From contig JASLBZ010000064.1 in NCBI GenBank assembly GCA_030146285.1, positions 1-14,832 of the forward strand: a stretch of 14,832 nt of DNA. The letters run 5' to 3'. The notes below the pieces were generated by a model, which did not search any database, had not been told where the DNA came from, and was given only the letters and a program-made list of their open reading frames with translations. This DNA is from Neisseriaceae bacterium (GTDB taxonomy: Bacteria > Pseudomonadota > Gammaproteobacteria > Burkholderiales > Neisseriaceae). The position numbers and the translations under genes were made by a program. This document shows, piece by piece, positions 1-7,401 of this stretch. Numbering within the stretch: the stretch's first letter is position 1; every line of letters starts with the position of its first letter.

Positions 1-607
1 ATTTACTGACGCCTCGCAAGCAAAAGTCAACAATGGTGGTGATGATTTTTTCTTTGTCCACGGGGGATTCAAAATTCGGCGTAATGGGGCTCACCACGGC
101 TTCTGTCATCGCACCGATAATACAGTTAGCGGTGATATCAATGTCTTCTAATTCAAATTCATTGCTGTTAACGCCGTTACTGAGAATCTGAGCAATGGCT
201 TGGGCGAATAATTTGCGACAGCGGATCCGCTCCGCTTCGACCAAAGTATCCACCGGTTCTGTCATAAAGGCATAAGCAAGCTTGGAGCCTGCCAATGCAC
301 GCCTAACAAAAGAATGAATGGCTGAAATTAAATTTTCTTGGGCTGAGTATTCGCTGCGCTTGCCAATCTCATTGATTAAATGCACTTCATGCAGCACAGC
401 ATCAGTCAGAATTTCTACCATCAATTGGGATTTAGATTGGAAGTAGCGATAAATTAAACCTGTAGAAATGCCAGCTTGTTCGGCAATGGTGGAAACCTGA
501 GCATCTTTAAAGCCGCCAACGGCAATAATGCTGCGTGCGGTCTGGATAATTTGTTGACGATTTTTTTTCAATCGTTCTTGCATCATGGGGGAGCGTTTGT
601 AAGCCAT
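1..607 (-). CDS. TetR/AcrR-family transcriptional regulator, probable repressor of the liu operon (3' end outside window)
   Basis: The minus-strand reading frame starts at an ATG at 605-607 and stays open for 202 codons to the window edge, so only the last few codons can be missing (TetR proteins are usually 190-220 residues). The N-terminal helix-turn-helix is clear: residues about 17-65 contain IIQTARSIIAVGGFKDAQVS, then TIAEQAGISTGLIYRYFQSK, the typical TetR recognition-helix pattern. The C-terminal ligand domain is not specific by eye. The gene is divergent from liuA across a 189-bp gap holding two TGAAT-N4-ATTCA sites. Known: TetR-type LiuQ regulates leucine degradation in betaproteobacteria. 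Inference: this protein plays that role, probably sensing an acyl-CoA intermediate, and may repress itself. No good Shine-Dalgarno precedes the ATG; ATGs at codons 8-9 are alternatives. Confidence 0.85.
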   Translation of the reverse strand, partial: MAYKRSPMMQERLKKNRQQIIQTARSIIAVGGFKDAQVSTIAEQAGISTGLIYRYFQSKSQLMVEILTDAVLHEVHLINEIGKRSEYSAQENLISAIHSFVRRALAGSKLAYAFMTEPVDTLVEAERIRCRKLFAQAIAQILSNGVNSNEFELEDIDITANCIIGAMTEAVVSPITPNFESPVDKEKIITTIVDFCLRGVSK

Positions 608-636
608 ATTTTTTTATTTCAAAACAGTATTGGGCA

Positions 637-642
637 ATTATA
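637..642 (-). promoter_or_regulatory. Candidate -10 box of the TetR gene
   Basis: On the minus strand these six bases read TATAAT, a perfect -10 hexamer, about 30 bp upstream of the regulator's ATG. No convincing -35 is seen at 16-18 bp, so this is only a candidate. Confidence 0.35.
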
Positions 643-673
643 ACGCTTTTTCATCAGGTATAAAATCATATAT

Positions 674-687
674 TGAATAATGATTCA
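674..687. promoter_or_regulatory. Candidate operator O1 of the TetR regulator (TGAAT-N4-ATTCA)
   Basis: Perfect 5-bp inverted arms TGAAT and ATTCA separated by AATG. A second site of the same design lies at 716-729, centre to centre 42 bp (about four helical turns). It overlaps the probable -35 zone of the liuA promoter. Binding by the adjacent TetR protein is inferred. Confidence 0.55.
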
Positions 688-715
688 CTTTTTTAAAAAA
701 TTACGTTACTATAAA
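684..715 (+). promoter_or_regulatory. Candidate promoter of the liu operon
   Basis: TATAAA at 710-715 is a good -10 candidate, placing the transcript start near 722 and a leader of about 75 nt before liuA. The -35 is poor: TTCACT at 684-689 sits 20 bp upstream, further than usual. A weak -35 could suit a promoter held under repressor control. The two inverted repeats flank the -10 on both sides. Confidence 0.4.
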
Positions 716-729
716 TGAATCGAAATTCA
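716..729. promoter_or_regulatory. Candidate operator O2 of the TetR regulator (TGAAT-N4-ATTCA)
   Basis: Second copy of the TGAAT-N4-ATTCA inverted repeat, here with spacer CGAA. It starts directly after the putative -10 box and covers the expected transcription start of the liu operon, a position suited to blocking RNA polymerase. Confidence 0.55.
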
Positions 730-796
730 ATATTTGTCGTGCTAGGAAAAAATAGCACCAACAAGAACACAATAAAATTGCCAAAGGAGAAGTGAG

Positions 797-1969
797 ATGC
801 AAATTAAAACCATTAATTTTGGTCTGGGTGAAGACATTGATATGTTGCGAGATGCCGTGAAACATTTTTGCGATCAAGAAATTGCACCCTTGGCTGAGCA
901 AGTGGATAAGGACAATCACTTCCCTGAGCATTTGTGGAAAAAATTAGGCGACATGGGCTTGTTGGGCATTACCGTTAGTGAAGAATACGGTGGCTCGAAC
1001 ATGGGTTACTTAGCGCATATCGTGGCGATGGAAGAAATCTCTCGTGCCAGTGCTGCCATTGGTTTGTCTTATGGTGCGCATTCGAATTTGTGTGTGAATC
1101 AAATCAACCGCCATGGTACTGCCGAGCAAAAAGAGCGCTTTTTACACAAATTGGTAAGCGGTGAATTTGTTGGTGCTTTGGCGATGTCTGAGCCTAATGC
1201 TGGTTCTGATGTGGTGAGCATGCAGTTGCGTGCCGATAAAAAGGGTGACAACTACGTTCTTAACGGCTCAAAAATGTGGATTACCAATGGTGGCGATGCT
1301 GATGTGATTGTGGTTTATGCCAAAACAGACGTCGCAGCCGGCGCTCAAGGCATGACTGCCTTTTTGGTCGAAAAAAACAGTGTGGGTTTCTCTCATGGCT
1401 CGCATTTGGATAAATTGGGCATGCGTGGTTCGAATACGTATCCATTATTCTTTGATGATTGTGAAGTGCCTGCTGCCAATATTTTGGGTGGCTTGGGCAA
1501 TGGCGTGAAAGTTTTGATGAGTGGTTTGGATTATGAGCGTGCTGTTTTAAGTGGTGGCCCATTGGGCATTATGGATGCTTGCTTGGATGTGGTGATTCCT
1601 TACTTACATGATCGTAAACAGTTTGGTGAATCGATTGGGCAATTCCAATTGATGCAAGGCAAATTGGCCGATATGTATTCAACGTGGTTGGCTTGTAAGG
1701 CTTTGGTTTACGCCGTGGGCAAAGCTTGTGATGAATCGAATCATGATCGTGCGCTTCGCAAAGATGCAGCCAGTGCCATTTTGTATGCAGCAGAAAAAGC
1801 CACGTGGATGGCAGGTGAAGCCATTCAAGCCTTAGGTGGCAATGGTTACATCAATGAATATGCGACAGGACGCTTATGGCGTGATGCAAAACTGTATGAA
1901 ATTGGTGCCGGTACTTCAGAAATTCGCCGCATGTTAATTGGTCGAGAACTGTTTAACGAATCAAAATAA
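797..1969 (+). CDS. liuA: Isovaleryl-CoA dehydrogenase
   Basis: FAD-dependent acyl-CoA dehydrogenase of 390 residues that oxidises isovaleryl-CoA to 3-methylcrotonyl-CoA, passing electrons to electron-transfer flavoprotein. The sequence shows the family signatures in order: MSEPNAGSDVVSM at 130-142, the flavin/substrate segment NGSKMWITNGGDADVIV at 156-172, and the C-terminal IQALGGNGYINEYATGRLWR at 343-362. Glu247 in LDYERAVLSGGPLG matches the catalytic glutamate position specific to isovaleryl-CoA dehydrogenases, which separates it from short-chain acyl-CoA dehydrogenases whose base lies near the C-terminus. AAGGAG at 783-788 supports the start. First gene of the operon, 18 bp before liuB; its neighbours fix the leucine-pathway assignment. 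Confidence 0.95.
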   Translation: MQIKTINFGLGEDIDMLRDAVKHFCDQEIAPLAEQVDKDNHFPEHLWKKLGDMGLLGITVSEEYGGSNMGYLAHIVAMEEISRASAAIGLSYGAHSNLCVNQINRHGTAEQKERFLHKLVSGEFVGALAMSEPNAGSDVVSMQLRADKKGDNYVLNGSKMWITNGGDADVIVVYAKTDVAAGAQGMTAFLVEKNSVGFSHGSHLDKLGMRGSNTYPLFFDDCEVPAANILGGLGNGVKVLMSGLDYERAVLSGGPLGIMDACLDVVIPYLHDRKQFGESIGQFQLMQGKLADMYSTWLACKALVYAVGKACDESNHDRALRKDAASAILYAAEKATWMAGEAIQALGGNGYINEYATGRLWRDAKLYEIGAGTSEIRRMLIGRELFNESK

Positions 1970-1987
1970 TCATAAGGGAAAACTGTT

Positions 1988-3598
1988 ATGTCAGTGATTC
2001 AAAGCCAAATCAACCCACGCAGTGACGAATTTAAGAAAAACAAAGAAGTCATGCTGGAACAAATTCAAGAGTGGCGTGAATTAAGCCATACCATTCAACA
2101 ATCGGGTGGTGAAAAAGCCTGCGCCAAACACATAGCGCGTGGCAAGTTGTTGGTGCGTGACCGAATCAATCTGTTGGTCGATGCTGGTAGCAGCTTTTTA
2201 GAAGTGGGGCAGCTGGCGGCCAATGGCATGTACGGCAATGAAGTGCCATCTGCTGGTGTGGTGGCAGGTATTGGTAAAGTACAAGGTCAGTTGTGCATGA
2301 TTGTCGCTAATGATGCGACGGTTAAAGGCGGTACGTATTACCCCATGACGGTGAAAAAGCATTTACGCGCGCAAGAAATTGCCGAACAAAATGGTTTGCC
2401 ATGCATTTATTTGGTGGATTCAGGCGGTGCATTCTTGCCATTACAAGATGAAGTGTTCCCAGACAGAGATCACTTTGGTCGCATTTTCTACAACCAAGCA
2501 CAAATGTCAGCCAAGGCCATTCCACAAGTGGCGGTGGTGATGGGCAGTTGTACTGCTGGCGGTGCTTATGTACCTGCAATGTCGGACGAAACCGTGATTG
2601 TGCGCAACCAAGGCACGATTTTCCTGGGTGGTCCGCCATTGGTAAAAGCAGCAACAGGCGAAGTGGTTACAGCAGAAGAGCTCGGTGGTGGCGATGTGCA
2701 CACCCGTATCTCGGGGGTGGCGGATTACTTGGCTGAAAACGATGCGCATGCCTTGGGTTTGGCACGCCAAATTGTGAGCCATTTTAACCATCAACCTGCG
2801 AGCCCTTGTGTGATCAATGAGAGCTATCAAGAGCCAGTTTGCAATATGGAAGACATTTACGGTGTGATTCCAAGCGACAAACGCAAGCCTTTTGATGTGC
2901 GTGAAATCATTGCGCGCATTGTCGATGGTTCTGTTTTAGATGAATTCAAACCCCAATTTGGCACGACGTTAATTACCGGTTTTGCTCATATCTATGGCAT
3001 GCCAGTGGGGATTATTGCCAATAATGGCATTTTGTTTGCAGAGTCTTCGCAAAAAGGTGCTCACTTTATTGAATTGTGTTCACAGCGCAATATTCCTTTG
3101 GTTTTCTTACAGAACATTACCGGCTTTATGGTGGGTAAAAAATATGAGAATGAAGGCATTGCCAAGCACGGTGCCAAACTGGTGATGGCGGTGGCTACTG
3201 CCAAAGTACCTAAAATCACGGTATTGATTGGCGGCTCATTTGGTGCGGGTAACTATGGTATGTGTGGGCGCGCTTACTCACCACGTTTTTTATGGACTTG
3301 GCCAAATGCCCGTATTTCTGTGATGGGTGGCGAGCAGGCAGCCAGTGTGTTGGCAACGGTGAGAAAAGACAGCTTGGCAATACAAGGCGAGTCTTGGGAC
3401 AGCACTGAAGAAGAAGCCTTTAGAGAAAAAATTCGCCAGCAATATGAAGAGCAAGGTCACTCGTTCTATGCTTCAGCAAGACTTTGGGATGATGGTGTGA
3501 TTGATCCGATGGACACTCGAAAAGTATTGGGTTTGAGTTTGGCAGCAACGCTCAATGTGCCGATTGAAGATACCCATTTTGGCGTGTTCAGAATGTAA
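1988..3598 (+). CDS. liuB: Methylcrotonyl-CoA carboxylase, carboxyltransferase (beta) subunit
   Basis: Carboxyltransferase half of biotin-dependent 3-methylcrotonyl-CoA carboxylase: it moves the carboxyl group from biotin on LiuD to 3-methylcrotonyl-CoA, giving 3-methylglutaconyl-CoA. At 536 residues it is the normal length. Two crotonase-like lobes are visible: the N-lobe with VANDATVKGGTYYPMTVKKH (106-125), LVDSGGAFLPLQDEVFPDRD (142-161) and GSCTAGGAYVPAMSDE (186-201), and the C-lobe with LQNITGFMVGKKYENEG (374-390), IGGSFGAGNYGMCGRAY (414-430) and the end VLGLSLAATLN. The Y-E-G-I-A-K-H-G stretch resembles methylcrotonyl- rather than propionyl-CoA carboxylases. AAGGGA lies 8 bp before the ATG. 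It sits between liuA and liuC, with its biotin partner two genes downstream. Confidence 0.96.
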   Translation: MSVIQSQINPRSDEFKKNKEVMLEQIQEWRELSHTIQQSGGEKACAKHIARGKLLVRDRINLLVDAGSSFLEVGQLAANGMYGNEVPSAGVVAGIGKVQGQLCMIVANDATVKGGTYYPMTVKKHLRAQEIAEQNGLPCIYLVDSGGAFLPLQDEVFPDRDHFGRIFYNQAQMSAKAIPQVAVVMGSCTAGGAYVPAMSDETVIVRNQGTIFLGGPPLVKAATGEVVTAEELGGGDVHTRISGVADYLAENDAHALGLARQIVSHFNHQPASPCVINESYQEPVCNMEDIYGVIPSDKRKPFDVREIIARIVDGSVLDEFKPQFGTTLITGFAHIYGMPVGIIANNGILFAESSQKGAHFIELCSQRNIPLVFLQNITGFMVGKKYENEGIAKHGAKLVMAVATAKVPKITVLIGGSFGAGNYGMCGRAYSPRFLWTWPNARISVMGGEQAASVLATVRKDSLAIQGESWDSTEEEAFREKIRQQYEEQGHSFYASARLWDDGVIDPMDTRKVLGLSLAATLNVPIEDTHFGVFRM

Positions 3599-3621
3599 TT
3601 CAAAAAAGAATAATAAATTCA

Positions 3622-3627
3622 AAGGAG
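3622..3627 (+). promoter_or_regulatory. Ribosome binding site fixing the liuC start
   Basis: AAGGAG eight bases before the ATG at 3636. It rules out an upstream in-frame ATG at 3555, which lies inside liuB and would add 27 residues unlike the family. Confidence 0.75.
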
Positions 3628-3635
3628 ACAAGAAC

Positions 3636-4448
3636 ATGAGTGAAGCCATGCTAGAAATCCAAGAACAAGGCAGTGTCGTGACGGTTTGGTTAAATCGCGC
3701 GCCTTTGCACAATGCTTTTAATGCTCAGTTAATTCAAGATTTGATTCATTGCTTTAAAGCTTTACACACAAGAGACGATGTTCGAGTGGTGGTGTTAGGA
3801 GGCAAGGGCAAGAGTTTTTCTGCCGGTGCAGACTTGAACTGGATGCAAGAACTAGGACAAGCCGATTTTGCCCACAATCAACAAGATGCAGAACAATTGG
3901 CATTGATGCTGTATTTATTAAATACCTTGCCACAAACCACCATTGCCCGCGTGCAAGGTGCTGCTTTGGGTGGTGGTATGGGTTTGGCCAGTGCTTGTGA
4001 TATTTGCATTGCCAGTGACAAAGCCGTGTTTGCCACTTCTGAAGTGCGTTTTGGTTTGGCGCCATCGACCATTAGCCCTTATGTGTTGGCAGCCATTGGT
4101 CAACGCCAAGCATCGCGTTATTTTTTAAGTGCTGAGCGCATCAACGCTGAGCAAGCTTTGGCAATGGGCTTGGTGCATGAAGTGTGCACGCCTGAAGCTT
4201 TGGATGAGCGCATTGTGGTCTTAATTAATGAGTTGCTAAAAGGCTCACAAAAAGCACAGGCAGCCTGTAAAGAATTGATTCGCATGGTGGTGAATCAACC
4301 CGTAACAGAAGAGCTGCGCATCAAAACGTCGAAACACATTGCAGCGCTTCGCTCTAGCGAAGAAGCCAAAGAAGGCTTGGGTGCTTTCTTGAATAAACGA
4401 GCGGCGACATGGTGCGAAAGCCATGATATGCCTCAAGATGCGAGCTAA
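3636..4448 (+). CDS. liuC: 3-Methylglutaconyl-CoA hydratase (enoyl-CoA hydratase/isomerase family)
   Basis: Crotonase-fold enzyme of 270 residues that hydrates 3-methylglutaconyl-CoA to HMG-CoA. The oxyanion-hole segments are present: KGKSFSAGADLNWM at 57-70 and QGAALGGGMGLASACD at 107-122. Of the two glutamates of classical enoyl-CoA hydratases, the second is kept (Glu136 in ATSEVRFGLAP), while the first is replaced by glycine (GGGMG where hydratases have GGGCE). As I recall, LiuC/GnyH proteins of Pseudomonas share this substitution, so it fits the assignment and is not a sign of decay. The start at 3636 gives a 37-bp gap after liuB; liuD follows after 17 bp. Function rests mainly on the operon setting; the fold alone would allow other enoyl-CoA substrates. 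Confidence 0.92.
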   Translation: MSEAMLEIQEQGSVVTVWLNRAPLHNAFNAQLIQDLIHCFKALHTRDDVRVVVLGGKGKSFSAGADLNWMQELGQADFAHNQQDAEQLALMLYLLNTLPQTTIARVQGAALGGGMGLASACDICIASDKAVFATSEVRFGLAPSTISPYVLAAIGQRQASRYFLSAERINAEQALAMGLVHEVCTPEALDERIVVLINELLKGSQKAQAACKELIRMVVNQPVTEELRIKTSKHIAALRSSEEAKEGLGAFLNKRAATWCESHDMPQDAS

Positions 4449-4465
4449 GCTAAAGGATAAGCAAA

Positions 4466-6451
4466 ATGTTTAAAAAGATTCTAATTGCCAACCGTGGCGA
4501 AATCGCATGCCGAGTGATTCGCACTGCTCAAAAAATGGGCATTCAAACTGTGGCTGTTTATTCCGACGTGGATGCCAATGCGCAGCACGTCAAACTAGCT
4601 GATGAAGCCATTGCTTTGGGTGGTTTGGGTGCGCGCGACAGCTATTTGTTGATTGATAAAATCATTGCTGCTGCTAAGGCCACTGGTGCGGAAGCGATTC
4701 ATCCAGGTTATGGCTTTTTGTCAGAAAATGAAGCTTTTGCCCAAGCATGTTTGGACAACGGTATTGAGTTTATTGGGCCTCCTGTTGCTGCCATTCGTGC
4801 GATGGGTTTAAAAGCAACGTCTAAAACGATTATGGAACAAGCCAACGTACCGTTAACGCCAGGCTACCATGGTCAAAATCAAGATGCTGCATTTTTGCAA
4901 GAGCAAGCCGATAGAATTGGCTATCCTGTTTTGATTAAAGCCAGTGCTGGTGGTGGTGGTAAAGGCATGAGCTTGGTCGAGAGCCGTGAGAAATTCCAAA
5001 GTTCATTGGCAAGCTGTAAGCGTGAAGCCTTATCAAGCTTTGGCAATGATGATGTGTTGATTGAAAAATACATCGTGCGTCCACGTCACATTGAAGTACA
5101 AGTTTTTGGTGATAAACATGGCAATTACGTGCATTTGTTTGAGCGTGATTGCTCAGTACAGCGTCGTCACCAAAAAGTATTGGAAGAAGCGCCTGCGCCG
5201 AATGTACCAGAACATTATTTGGTACAAATGCGTGAAGCGGCAATTAATGCTGCGCGCGTGGTGGATTATGTGGGTGCAGGTACGGTGGAGTTTATTGCCC
5301 ACCAAAGTGGTGAATTTTATTTCATGGAAATGAACACCCGTTTGCAAGTGGAGCATCCTGTTACAGAGATGGTTACTGGGCTGGATTTGGTGGAGTGGCA
5401 ATTGCGTGTTGCCAGTGGTGAAGCCTTGCCTTGTTCACAAGATGACATAACTTGCACAGGACATGCTTTAGAAGCGCGAGTATATGCCGAAGACCCAGAC
5501 AAAGATTTCTTGCCTGCTATTGGTCAAATTTTGTACATGGAACAACCCAAGAACACAGAATTTGTGCGGGTGGACAGTGGCGTGATTGAAGGCGATGAAA
5601 TCAGCTCTTACTATGACCCTATGATTGCCAAGTTGATTGTCAAAGGCAGCACGCGCAAAGAAGCTTTGCTGCGCATGGAGCAAGCCTTAGCAGAATTTCA
5701 TGTGGTGGGTTTGAAAAACAACGTGCCATTTTTACACCGTTTGGTGGCTTCGACATCATTCTCTAACTTGCAATTGGACACAGGTTTGATTGAACGAGAG
5801 CATGATTATTTATTCAACCAAGCCCATGTTGTGCCTGAGAATGTTGCCATTTTGGCGATGATTCGCAGCTTGCTTTCGCTAGAAAAAGACAATAATTTTG
5901 CTGTTGCCAATAGTCCTTGGGCACAGCACACAGGCTGGCGCAATAATGGTCAGCTGCGCTATCCGATTACTTTGCGCATGGATGAAACAGAATTTACGGG
6001 TACCTTAACGCAAAAAGCGCAGCGTCAGTTTGATGTTGATTTTGCTGGTGTGGTGCATCAAGTTCATGTGGTTGGCGTCAGTGACACCACTTTGACTTTG
6101 CAAGTCGGAACGCATCGCTTTAGCGCAGCTTGTATGCAAGTAAAACAAGACATTTATGTGTTTTTGTCTGGCAAGCAGTATGTTTTCCATTACCAAGATC
6201 CATTGACAGCCAAGTCTGATGATGAAGGTGCAGAAGGCAATTTAAGTGCGCCGATGCCAGGAACAGTGGTAAAAGTTTTGGTGAACAAAGGCGATACAGT
6301 TAAACAAGGCGATGCCTTATTGATTTTAGAAGCCATGAAAATGGAACACACCATTGATGCACCTAATGATGGGGTGGTAATGGATATTTATTTTGCTGCG
6401 GGTGATTTGGTATCCGAAGGCAATGAATTGATTCTGATAGAAGCTGCATAA
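4466..6451 (+). CDS. liuD: Methylcrotonyl-CoA carboxylase, biotin carboxylase/biotin carrier (alpha) subunit
   Basis: ATP-dependent biotin carboxylase fused to a biotin carrier domain, partner of LiuB; 661 residues, the normal length. Biotin carboxylase N-domain: KILIANRGEIACRVIRTAQK at 4-23 and HPGYGFLSEN at 79-88. ATP-grasp: the glycine-rich KASAGGGGKGM at 158-168, then RDCSVQRRHQKVLEEAPAP (227-245) and EMNTRLQVEHPVTEM (288-302). C-domain: HALEARVYAEDP (333-344). The linker at 460-585 is the variable BT-type region. The carrier domain at about 590-660 has EAMKMEH, with Lys625 as the biotinylated lysine. AAAGGA precedes the ATG by 8 bp. It needs biotin attachment by BirA, encoded elsewhere. 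Subunit order with liuB identifies it as methylcrotonyl- rather than acetyl- or propionyl-CoA carboxylase. Confidence 0.96.
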   Translation: MFKKILIANRGEIACRVIRTAQKMGIQTVAVYSDVDANAQHVKLADEAIALGGLGARDSYLLIDKIIAAAKATGAEAIHPGYGFLSENEAFAQACLDNGIEFIGPPVAAIRAMGLKATSKTIMEQANVPLTPGYHGQNQDAAFLQEQADRIGYPVLIKASAGGGGKGMSLVESREKFQSSLASCKREALSSFGNDDVLIEKYIVRPRHIEVQVFGDKHGNYVHLFERDCSVQRRHQKVLEEAPAPNVPEHYLVQMREAAINAARVVDYVGAGTVEFIAHQSGEFYFMEMNTRLQVEHPVTEMVTGLDLVEWQLRVASGEALPCSQDDITCTGHALEARVYAEDPDKDFLPAIGQILYMEQPKNTEFVRVDSGVIEGDEISSYYDPMIAKLIVKGSTRKEALLRMEQALAEFHVVGLKNNVPFLHRLVASTSFSNLQLDTGLIEREHDYLFNQAHVVPENVAILAMIRSLLSLEKDNNFAVANSPWAQHTGWRNNGQLRYPITLRMDETEFTGTLTQKAQRQFDVDFAGVVHQVHVVGVSDTTLTLQVGTHRFSAACMQVKQDIYVFLSGKQYVFHYQDPLTAKSDDEGAEGNLSAPMPGTVVKVLVNKGDTVKQGDALLILEAMKMEHTIDAPNDGVVMDIYFAAGDLVSEGNELILIEAA

Positions 6452-6461
6452 GGAGAGAATG

Positions 6462-7361
6462 ATGGCATTGCCTTCTCATGTCAAAATCGTTGAAGTTGGT
6501 CCTCGTGATGGGCTGCAAAACGAAAAGAAAATATTACCAAGTGATATCAAAGTGCAGCTCATTGAGCGCTTGGCCAAAACGGGCTTGCAAGCAATTGAGG
6601 CCACTGCTTTTGTGTCACCCAAATGGGTGCCACAAATGGCGGATAACCAACTGGTGATGCAGCAAATCGTTCGGCAAGCGAATGTGAGCTATCCCGTCTT
6701 GACGCCTAACTTACAAGGTTTTCAGGCTGCCTTGGCAACAGGGGCAACAGAAGTGGCTGTGTTTGCAGCGGCTTCTGAGTCATTTTCACAAAAAAACATC
6801 AATTGCTCAATTGATGAATCTATTGAACGTTTTGTTCCGGTGATTGAAGCTGCCAAAGCCAGCGGTATTGCCGTGCGTGGCTATGTGTCTTGTGTGGCAG
6901 GTTGTCCATATGAAAATGCCATTGCGCCAGAGCAAGTGGCTTATGTGGCGAAGACTTTATACGACTTAGGTTGTTATGAAATTAGCCTAGGAGACACCAT
7001 CGGTGTGGGAACACCCAATGTTATTCAAAAAGTCATCGAAACGGTCAGTAAAGATGTGCCTATTGACGCTTTGGCTGGGCATTATCACAATACCTATGGC
7101 ATGGCGTTAACCAATATTTATCATTCATTGCAAATGGGCATGCATGTGTTTGATGCATCGGTGGCAGGTTTGGGTGGTTGTCCTTATGCCAAAGGTGCTT
7201 CAGGCAATGCAGCCACTGAAGATGTGGTGTATTTACTGAATGGCTTAGGCATTCAAACGGGTGTTGATTTGGATAAGCTGGTTGAAATTTCATGGTGGAT
7301 TAGCGAGCAGCTAGGGCAAGAACCTGCGAGCAATGTTGCCCGAGCATGGCAAGCGCAATAA
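6462..7361 (+). CDS. liuE: Hydroxymethylglutaryl-CoA lyase
   Basis: TIM-barrel lyase that cleaves HMG-CoA to acetyl-CoA and acetoacetate, the last step of leucine breakdown. About 299 residues, normal length. Numbered from the ATG at 6462, the sequence shows VEVGPRDGLQNEK (10-22, the metal- and substrate-binding Arg/Asp), FVSPKWVPQMAD (50-61), the metal-binding pair His207/His209 in AGHYHNTYG, and the signature loop SVAGLGGCPYAKGASGN (233-249) with catalytic Cys240. The motif that normally reads H-x-H-D-T-Y-G has Asn in place of Asp here; the metal ligands themselves are kept. Two tandem ATGs at 6459 and 6462 are possible. AGGAG at 6451-6455, overlapping the liuD stop, is better spaced for 6462. 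Confidence 0.95.
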   Translation: MALPSHVKIVEVGPRDGLQNEKKILPSDIKVQLIERLAKTGLQAIEATAFVSPKWVPQMADNQLVMQQIVRQANVSYPVLTPNLQGFQAALATGATEVAVFAAASESFSQKNINCSIDESIERFVPVIEAAKASGIAVRGYVSCVAGCPYENAIAPEQVAYVAKTLYDLGCYEISLGDTIGVGTPNVIQKVIETVSKDVPIDALAGHYHNTYGMALTNIYHSLQMGMHVFDASVAGLGGCPYAKGASGNAATEDVVYLLNGLGIQTGVDLDKLVEISWWISEQLGQEPASNVARAWQAQ

Positions 7362-7389
7362 CAATAAAAATCATCAAAAAATCATCAGT

Positions 7390-7395
7390 AAGGAG
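7390..7395 (+). promoter_or_regulatory. Ribosome binding site fixing the acyl-CoA synthetase start
   Basis: AAGGAG six bases before the ATG at 7402. An in-frame ATG at 7333 lies inside liuE and would add a lysine/asparagine-rich leader of 23 residues, so the 7402 start is preferred. Confidence 0.75.
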
Positions 7396-7401
7396 AGAGC
7401 A

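Noticed and set aside
3555..3635. An upstream in-frame ATG that would extend LiuC by 27 residues.
   Set aside because: It lies inside liuB, and the AAGGAG at 3622-3627 points to the ATG at 3636.
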